Below, piece by piece: positions 57,129-64,000 of a DNA stretch of 64,000 nucleotides. The notes below the pieces were generated by a model that was not told the origin of the DNA, ran no database searches, and saw nothing but the letters and a program-made list of their open reading frames with translations. The stretch is from Cavenderia fasciculata (taxonomy: Eukaryota; Evosea; Eumycetozoa; Acytosteliales; Cavenderiaceae). The stretch spans positions 434,001-498,000 of the forward strand of contig NW_004457735.1 in NCBI RefSeq assembly GCF_000203815.1, written 5' to 3'. Position 1 is the first letter of the stretch. Every line of letters begins with the position of its first letter. The position numbers and the translations under genes are program-made.

Positions 57129-60100
57129 TTATTTAAAATTGTTATTATTACTTGGATTATCAACGTTGTAAATAGTGTAATTATTTGGATTGATCGTCGC
57201 GAATAATAATGGATTAATGGATGGATAATCATCGATGGATGGATTATCAACATCAAAAACAATATTATTATTATTATTATTTGGAGTATTAGTAAATTGT
57301 TGATGATTGATTTGTTGTCGTTGTTGTTGTGGATTAACAAAATACTGATTATGAATAGTATTAGGTTGTTGTTGATGTTGGTTTATATTAGTAGTAGTAG
57401 TATTTGTTTGATTCATTAAATTTTGTTGTTGTTGTTTAAAATAAATATTATTATTATTATTTATGATATTTTGTTGTTGTTGGTGTTGTTGTTGAGTTTC
57501 ATTATTTGGATTGGGTAGCATATTCTGATAGGCCATTAGGCTTTGGAGCCCTCTATAGTATCCTGATTGTCGTAGTCTCTCTGCTTCGACAAGATGGTTT
57601 GCTTTGGTGACGATGAGCCAGTATGGTGCTTTGAGACCTTCAGTTTTAAAAGTAAAGTATTTCTTTGCTTTTAATAGACCTTCCATATGACTTCGATTAG
57701 CTGCTGTTCCTTTGGTTGAAACCGACGTCAATGTAGGATCTACAATAAAACTATTCAATTGACTGCAAAATTTACAACAAATCGGTAGTTTAAACAATGA
57801 GTAGTCATTTGATCCAGGTGCAGGTAGTGGTGGTAGTGCTTTGATGGCTTGGATAGCTTCAAGACAAGCTTGGTTGGCAATAGTAGCAATGATTGTAGTA
57901 GTCGGTATGGTTGATTGTTGTTGTTGTGCACCACCTGCACCACCTGCTGTAAGTATTTGAAATAGTTTGGTAAAGAATGAGTTGTGGGATTGACCGACAC
58001 TAGGATCATTACAAAGCGCAGTGATAATAACCAATGACAATGTTGGATAGACAGCCAACATCTTGAGAGTGTCAGCAACCAAATCGAGAAATTGTTTCTT
58101 TTGTAGTTCATTTGGTTCTTTTGGTGGTGGTTGTTTCGAGTAGCTATAATTATCTTTTGTAAAGGCAGATGCTTGTTTGACAATAAAGGGTGCCACAACA
58201 GTCGTCATAACTTGTTCTATTGAATCCATCGAAACAAGTTCACCAACCCCAACCTTGTCATTTGTCTCGTACAGTTTGATCAAAGTCTTGAACATTGGGA
58301 TTGTGTTGGAATTATCATTGGTCATTTGTTTGAATTGGTTGTAGTAGGATGTTACCATAGTTTTGACAGACTCTTTACTGACCAACTCTGATCCATTTAG
58401 CCACAACTCGTACATCTCTATTGTCATGGTCGTTGTATTCCCCAATGCCTTTTTTAACAACTCGTCTGAAACAATTTCTTTCAATTCACTAATATACTCT
58501 TGCAAAGGTGTATGTCTTTTGAATATTTCCACTGCTCGAATATATCCCTTTGGTAATTCTCTGGCACAATGATGAGAGATGGTATGGTCGATGACAAGAT
58601 TTGCAATTTGCTCTATTTTATCATCTTCTAGTGGTGTGTTGTCTGTGTCGAATAGGTGATCGATAAACTGTGAGTCAAAATTGAGCAGATCACCTCCCTC
58701 AATATCTGACAGTTCTTCCAAGTATGAAAAGTCGTGTGTTGCAATATGAATGAAAAAGGTAATCCATGGTTGTACAAAATCGTAGTTTTTCTTTCTTGTC
58801 TTTATCACAATTGGAATGAATTGTTCAAACATTGGTTTGGACTCTTCTGTGTAGGGAACCTCTTGAACAACAATGTCAATCAGTCCCGACAAAAAGTCTG
58901 GAGCATTCTCTTTGTTTTTACGCCATATATCCCAATTGTCCAAAATCTCTGTTATACTATTAATCGTGTTGGTTTGGCTCTTGTCAGCTTCCAATGAATC
59001 TTTTAACATTTTCTCTACTTGTGATATACTCTTCATATACCATTTTCCTTTTCCTCTTAAATCCCATAAAACTATTGCTGATCTATGATACTATATAAAA
59101 ATTAAAATTAAAATTAAAATTAATTAATTAATGAAATATTAAATATATTATTTAATTAAAATAAGTATTGTATGTTATCTTACCAATCTAGAATAAGTTC
59201 CACCTTCATTTCCAGTAGCTTCTTTAATCTCTTCATCAAATGGTTTGGCTCCATCCATCGACCCGTCTGGAAATAGTTCCATGGTTGGTTCAATGATGAC
59301 ATCTTGTAAATCTCCATCATCTCCAACGATTCTTTTAAGATTAATTAATTTATATATGCATCTATCAAAATCATAATCTTCAGCAAATCCATAATTTTCA
59401 TAAAATCCTTTTCTTTTTTTAAAAATATTAAATTAATAATTATTAATATATTTAATACTCTTTCTCTATTCTATGTATAGACATACTCTTTAATATGAAT
59501 AAAACCAAGAGTTACAAGAACATTTGCTTGATTGGCAGCTTTGATGAAAAGGTTGGCAATTTATTCATCTTTACCTTTGAGTGACGCAAGTGAAAATGAT
59601 GCAGTTGAATAGACATGATCAAGTGCATATGTGAGACGTGGAAGATTGTTTTTATAATGTGTTGTACTGACTTGTAGAGTTGTAAATGGGTCTGAAGTAA
59701 ATGATGTAAATGATGTTGATGTTGTTGATGGTCTTTTGTTATTAAAGTTGATTGGTTCTTTAATCTCGTTGTATCGATCAAATACTTGACGAATGGTATT
59801 GGCAACATTATCAATAATTAATTGAGAATTTACATGTTGTGAATTTGAATGGACTAGTGATCCATCAGCCAACCTATTTCTACCATTTCTCATTAAATTG
59901 TACACCAAGCATACTCTGTTGCCTTGAGTGACTGGTTTAACCTCGTGTCTACAATCAGCATAGAATGCAACGTATTTACATTGTGACATAGTGTCATTCT
60001 CCAATGACACGGTTGTTGATTTACCGTGATGATCAATCACCAACTCTCCACCTCGATGTTGACATGGTAGTGATATGACAAGTGTTCCAAACATACCATC

Positions 60101-60850
60101 CACCTTTTCAGAGTCACGATGTGGTAAGAAGAAACCACCAGCTTCATAGACCAACATTTTATACAGTTCTGCTGTTACTATTGAGTCACCTAACCCAAGT
60201 TTCTTTCCAATCTCAACCAATGTATTGTTAAAGAAATGTGTGTATGATGCTGACTCTATCTCTATATCTGTCGAGGGTATTTGCCAAACCTTTCGAACTG
60301 ACAGATCCACTAACGTCTCTGTACCCTTTCCATACGGTGCTCTAGTTGCCTTTTCAACCAATTGTCGAACTTGAGCAGGTTGAATGGGATACTTGAGTAC
60401 GCCGTCGACACCCTCTATCGTTATGATAGGCATGTTGACCATATTCAATGAAGACCCAGTACAATAATAGTCTCCCAATACAACCGACGATGAACTGAGT
60501 ATCAACTTCTCCAACTCTTTCAATTCACCATTGTATTGAAATGATGATTTCGTTTCCTTTTTCCTCTCTTCCTCTGAACTAGTTTCATCATAACTAGCCT
60601 TTTCAAAACTATCTTCTTCTTCATCACTATCCTCTTCTTCTTCATCACTATCCTTATCTTCTACTTCATCATAACTATCTTCATCATCAACATCTATTAT
60701 TATTGTTGGTGGTGGTAGTGGTCGAGGAGGAGGAGGAAGACAAATGAATGGGTTGATTGCATCTATGAATGAAAGTGTACTACTACTACTATGACTATTA
60801 TCATCATTTTTACTAATACTATTTGTATTAGTATTAGTATCTCCTTCCAT
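57129..60850 (-). CDS. 2-oxoglutarate/Fe(II) oxygenase with large helical C-terminus, in-frame stop
   Basis: Three exons (60850-59487, 59412-59184, 59090-57129) join in phase to 1184 sense codons interrupted by one in-frame TAA at codon 430 (59563-59561). An acidic N-terminus precedes a prolyl-4-hydroxylase-type 2OG oxygenase domain (about 155-320). It has the iron ligands His244 and Asp246 (LPHRD), His302 (ADCRHEV) and the 2OG-binding Arg312 (GNRVCLVYNL), with MFGTLVISLPCQHRGGELVI between. This resembles a domain common in fungal and protist proteins of unknown substrate. After the TAA come a WDLRGKGKW motif, a long helical region and a Gln/Asn-rich tail. The relic at 48.6-50.2 kb has sense sequence at the TAA position, so the stop is probably a mutation or error. 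If real, only a 429-residue oxygenase is made. Confidence 0.8.
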
Positions 60851-61388
60851 TTAAAACTTACATCTAATGATTTTGAAAGAGGGTATGACGAAGTTGGTAA
60901 TGGGGTGCTCACAAAAATATAGATTCGCATGTTTCATTGGGTTGTGCTGCATAATGGAATGAACTTGAGCAAAAAAAAAAAGGATTATAAAAAAAAAATG
61001 ATTCATTGATGATATCACTCACACTTTAATAATGAACAGAGCAAGAACCAACATCTAGCTAGATAAGAAGTTGTTGTAAAAGGTAGGTTTTGACTTAAAC
61101 CAAAAGGTTATCGATACATTCGTTGGGATGGATTTCTGTATTGGATCTTTAACCAACTCCTGGTCCTCCTCCCTCATCATCCTCCTCCTCTCCACCAACA
61201 AATATATTAAAATTAATCAACAACGCTCACATGCATTCATCATGAATCAAATGAACCAGCACGTGCTACACTCCTCCTCCTCCTCCTCTTATTAATTTAA
61301 AAATATAATAATTAATAATTAAACAAACAAAACACTTTTCAGTCAGACAACAACAATTGACAACAGTAAAGAGAGAATATTTATTTAT
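60851..61388. other. Intergenic region
   Basis: Promoter side of the oxygenase gene and 3' side of the lipase gene. It has CTCCTC repeats near 61180 and 61270 and A/T runs. No gene seen. Confidence 0.5.
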
Positions 61389-62917
61389 TTATTGGATTCT
61401 TGTGAATGAATAAGTAGCAGTTGAATTGTTGGTGAAAGCGAATACGTATTCTGAACCAGGTGGAATGATTGGAGTAACTCCGTTCACTGGGGTGAGACGC
61501 CAGTGGATGGTACCATTTACAGTTGAGGGAGTGAGTCCCCATACACCAGCAACAGGCACGATATTTGGATTGGATTTAAACACTGGATTGACAATATCGA
61601 CTGGTCCTTCGTTGGTGAGTGTACCAACTACATTGGTGTAGTTGTAACCTCCTGCAATCCAATGTCTGGTAATATTGAGCGAGATGGTTGGGTGTTGGAG
61701 TTCTTCAAGACCTGAATTCCAGCCACTACAGAAGGTTAGCAAATCAAAGGCAAAATATCTTCTGTGGTAATACATGACAGAGTCCATATTGTCAAATTGG
61801 GCCCATGGAACAGAGCTACCGGTGGAACAGTTGGGTTGCTCGGTCATTGGACATTCGTAGTATACAGGGAATTGATATTGATCGTCTGAATAGTCGTAAA
61901 GCCACACTTCAGTGCTGACATGGGAGTAGGTGGCATCCGATCCAAAGAGGGTGAAAGCGGGTAATGGGAGATGAGGAATGGTGTCCTCATAGTTGACCAC
62001 TCTGTAACTAGTCTCAATATTGACAGTGGTATCAAAGAGCACCTCGAAATCTTCATTGCCAACTCTTGGGGATCCATAGGTATAAGTAGTAATGGGTCCA
62101 TAATCATTTGAAAGGGCGAAATCTATTGATGCAAGAGCTAAAGAATGATAATTAAAAGAAAAGAAATCATAGTGTTATTAATAAATTACAATACATTTTT
62201 AAATAATCTCATTACGCATGATAATGATGATGATGACGATGATACATACTAGCCATAGCTCCACCAAAACTGTGACCGACAATGGTCAAACCAGAATTTG
62301 AATCAACACCAGCATAGGAAAGGGCATCCATAACAGGTTTACGAAGTTCATATATATATCTAGGTGGAGCTACAGTAAATCCTCCCTTCCAAGCACGATG
62401 GAAACCATTGGATACCTTTGCATTACCATTTGGATCTGGGAATGCTGTTTGGCCAGTAAAATCCAAATCTTCCATGTCATTTACAAAATTACTTGTTCCT
62501 CTGAATATTAAATAATCTGTATAATGATTAAAAATAATAAACAAAAATAATAATAATAAAATTATAAATAAATATTTGTTAGTCTTTTTTTATATCGGTT
62601 AATATATCTTTAAAGGTATAAATAAACTTACAGTTGCCATCACGTTGAGCAACGTAGAAGAGACTGTCTGAAACAGTTTCTTGGTATATGAAGTTAAAAC
62701 CTGACGTGAAGAAATTACTTGACTGGGGATTACCGCAGGAATCATTTTCGTTTTCAGTTGGACAGGACCATGTGGAGGTAGGTTCGGGAAAGCAATAAGC
62801 TGAATAACTCATGACGAGTCCATTGAAGGCTAGTGTGGTATCAAATTCACTCTTGACAGTCGAGATTGATAAACCTAAAAAGCAAATAAATAATAATATA
62901 TTTTTTGATAACAACAT
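61389..62917 (-). CDS. Secreted class 3 lipase
   Basis: Three exons (62917-62632, 62516-62250, 62137-61389) join in phase to 433 residues. The signal peptide is LLFICFLGLSISTVKS (cleavage near 23). The lipase_3 core shows YLIFRGTSN (oxyanion region), GLTIVGHSFGGAMA with nucleophile Ser178, TYTYGSPRVGN, VVNYEDTIPHLP (catalytic Asp) and YSHVSTEVW (catalytic His). The last 130 residues, after CSGWNSGLEELQHP, are an extra beta-rich domain with several N-glycosylation sites and are not part of the standard fold. Family role: hydrolysis of triacylglycerols or other acyl esters outside the cell or in lysosomes. The splice between exons two and three falls just after the nucleophile elbow. Confidence 0.92.
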
Positions 62918-63565
62918 GTTGTTGCGGATATAAATAAATAAAAAAGTTTTGATTTGTTTGTTCTAACATTGGCACTTATATAATCTTTGGATACCCTTGA
63001 GGAATTAAAATAAAATAGAATTTTATCTTATTTTTGTTCAAGTTATGCCAGCATGGCAGTCCATTGATTGAACATCAGCAACCACAAATGTTGTGATCAC
63101 AACAAAGAAAAAAGTTTGTTTTGCTGATGTGGTTTTCGACCAAACAAGGTACCAACAAAAAAAACCCCTCGACTGAGGCCATGGCCACATTGATGTTGTT
63201 TTGAATTGTTTTTAAAACGAGAGCTTTGTTTTGATTTTTGTTTGGATGTGGCCTTTTGCTCGGGTTCATCTATGGTGTTGGTCGTAGACGGTTTTCATCA
63301 TTATTGTTCATTTTTTGATAGACAAAAACTGATGGCAAGGGGAATTTTGCAAAATACCCAAAAAAGGAAGCTCCCTCGGTTCTGATATTTCTGAGTGTTA
63401 AAAAAGAGTAAGATCTAGATTTTAAATGGTGTAGTTGCAGGTCGTCAACTGTGGTGGTTGGATAATGGCGCCTGAACATTGTTATGATTTAATATTGTTG
63501 CGCCCACCCATGCATGCATTATACATCTCTCAATTTACTACAAGAGTTACCTTTTACTTTTTAAA
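62918..63565. other. Intergenic region, divergent promoters
   Basis: About 650 bases between divergent secreted-protein genes. It holds an inverted pair GGCCACAT (63184) and ATGTGGCC (63247) and a TGCATGCAT stretch near 63511. The overlapping short frames on the minus strand have no domain. Confidence 0.5.
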
Positions 63566-64000
63566 ATGAAGATATCTTATCTCTATGTGTTTACAGTGCT
63601 GCTATTGTTGCAGTCTCTGTTTGCACATCTATCAATAGCCGTATGTGTTTTGTAATCATAAGTCATTGATTTAAACTAATTCTATCAAATCCAAATTTTT
63701 ATGAACACCAATTGATCAAAGGGAGTACCAACAACTCTTCACATATTTGATATAAATCTAATGTATTATGCTCTCAACATATCGAGTGGAGATCTTATCG
63801 CTAAACAAAGCATACCTTTACCTGGAGGAGATTTGGTAGAATTGAATGGTGTCATTCAACCATCGTCAGTTAGCGATGAATTTCTACTGATTGGAGGTAA
63901 TATTACAGATGTTGGTGAATCTTATATTCCAATCATTTGGTCTTATAATGTAGTCGTACGTATTATTATTCTATGCCATTTGTAATAACCTAAATAATAA
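63566..64000 (+). CDS. Secreted protein of unknown family, 3' end outside window
   Basis: Exon one (63566-63640) encodes a clean signal peptide (MKISYLYVFTVLLLLQSLFA). An intron to 63721 is followed by exon two (63722-63955), which starts GVPTTLHIFDIN and includes YALNISSGDLIAKQSIPLPG and GDLVELNGVIQPSS. A GTACGT donor then opens an intron that runs out of the window. Going by the decayed copy at 12.3-13.5 kb, the rest would add at least 200 residues of short repeated strands in a beta-propeller-like style. No catalytic motif is seen. The call of secretion is firm; the fold is inference. Confidence 0.75.

Noticed and set aside
59526-59561. 36-base micro-intron that would remove the oxygenase stop codon
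   Set aside because: Shorter than every other intron in the window, and the paralogous relic has coding sequence across the site.
1-64000. tRNA, rRNA, CRISPR arrays, transposons and virus-like elements
   Set aside because: No convincing A/B-box pairs, rRNA segments, spaced direct repeats, transposase, reverse transcriptase, integrase or capsid-like reading frames were seen; the repeats are microsatellites or gene duplicates.

Overview
The window looks like a chromosome segment of a dictyostelid social amoeba. Coding density is high, introns are short and AT-rich (mostly GTATGT/GTAAGT to TAG), and intergenic DNA is A/T-rich. Proteins are full of Asn, Gln, Ser and Thr runs. Several gene families are typical of or best known from dictyostelids: a myosin essential light chain, a small hssA-like protein, and a GPI-anchored Ser-rich protein. 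Base composition looks less extreme than that of Dictyostelium discoideum, so a Cavenderia- or Heterostelium-like species is more likely; this is an impression, not a calculation.

Region 1 (0-37 kb) holds mostly single-copy, ordinary eukaryotic genes. They are: a PARP14-type macro/WWE/ADP-ribosyltransferase (5' end outside the window); a CaMK/MLCK-like kinase; a large ankyrin-C1-EF-hand-PIP-kinase fusion; a small hssA-like gene; a decayed secreted protein gene; the GNL1 GTPase; a CUE-domain protein; a GPI-anchored surface protein; an acidic tail-anchored protein; the myosin essential light chain mlcE; an RRM protein; an NT-C2/coiled-coil/DIL protein; a START lipid-binding protein; a secreted alpha/beta hydrolase; the ribosome-biogenesis KH protein PNO1; and a flavin amine oxidase.

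Region 2 (37-61 kb) is a duplication hotspot. It starts with a tandem array of four-pass membrane proteins (two whole copies, at least three relics) interrupted by an unrelated type I glycoprotein. Then come a complete but divergent eEF2 gene (+), a truncated relic of a 2-oxoglutarate oxygenase-type protein (-), a HEAT-repeat importin-like gene (+), a decayed inverted eEF2 copy (-) that has lost its P-loop, and the nearly whole 2-oxoglutarate oxygenase gene (-). So eEF2-like and oxygenase-like genes each occur twice within 15 kb.

Region 3 (61-64 kb) carries a secreted class 3 lipase and the start of a secreted protein gene. The decayed copy of that last gene lies about 50 kb away at 12.3-13.5 kb.

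A recurring oddity is that seven coding-frame breaks in otherwise conserved genes all look like one base missing from a homopolymer run. This suggests either base-calling errors in the assembly or a shared mutational bias, and it should be settled before calling those genes broken. Exon boundaries given here were worked out by hand from splice signals and reading phase. I saw no tRNA, rRNA, CRISPR array, transposon or virus-like element.
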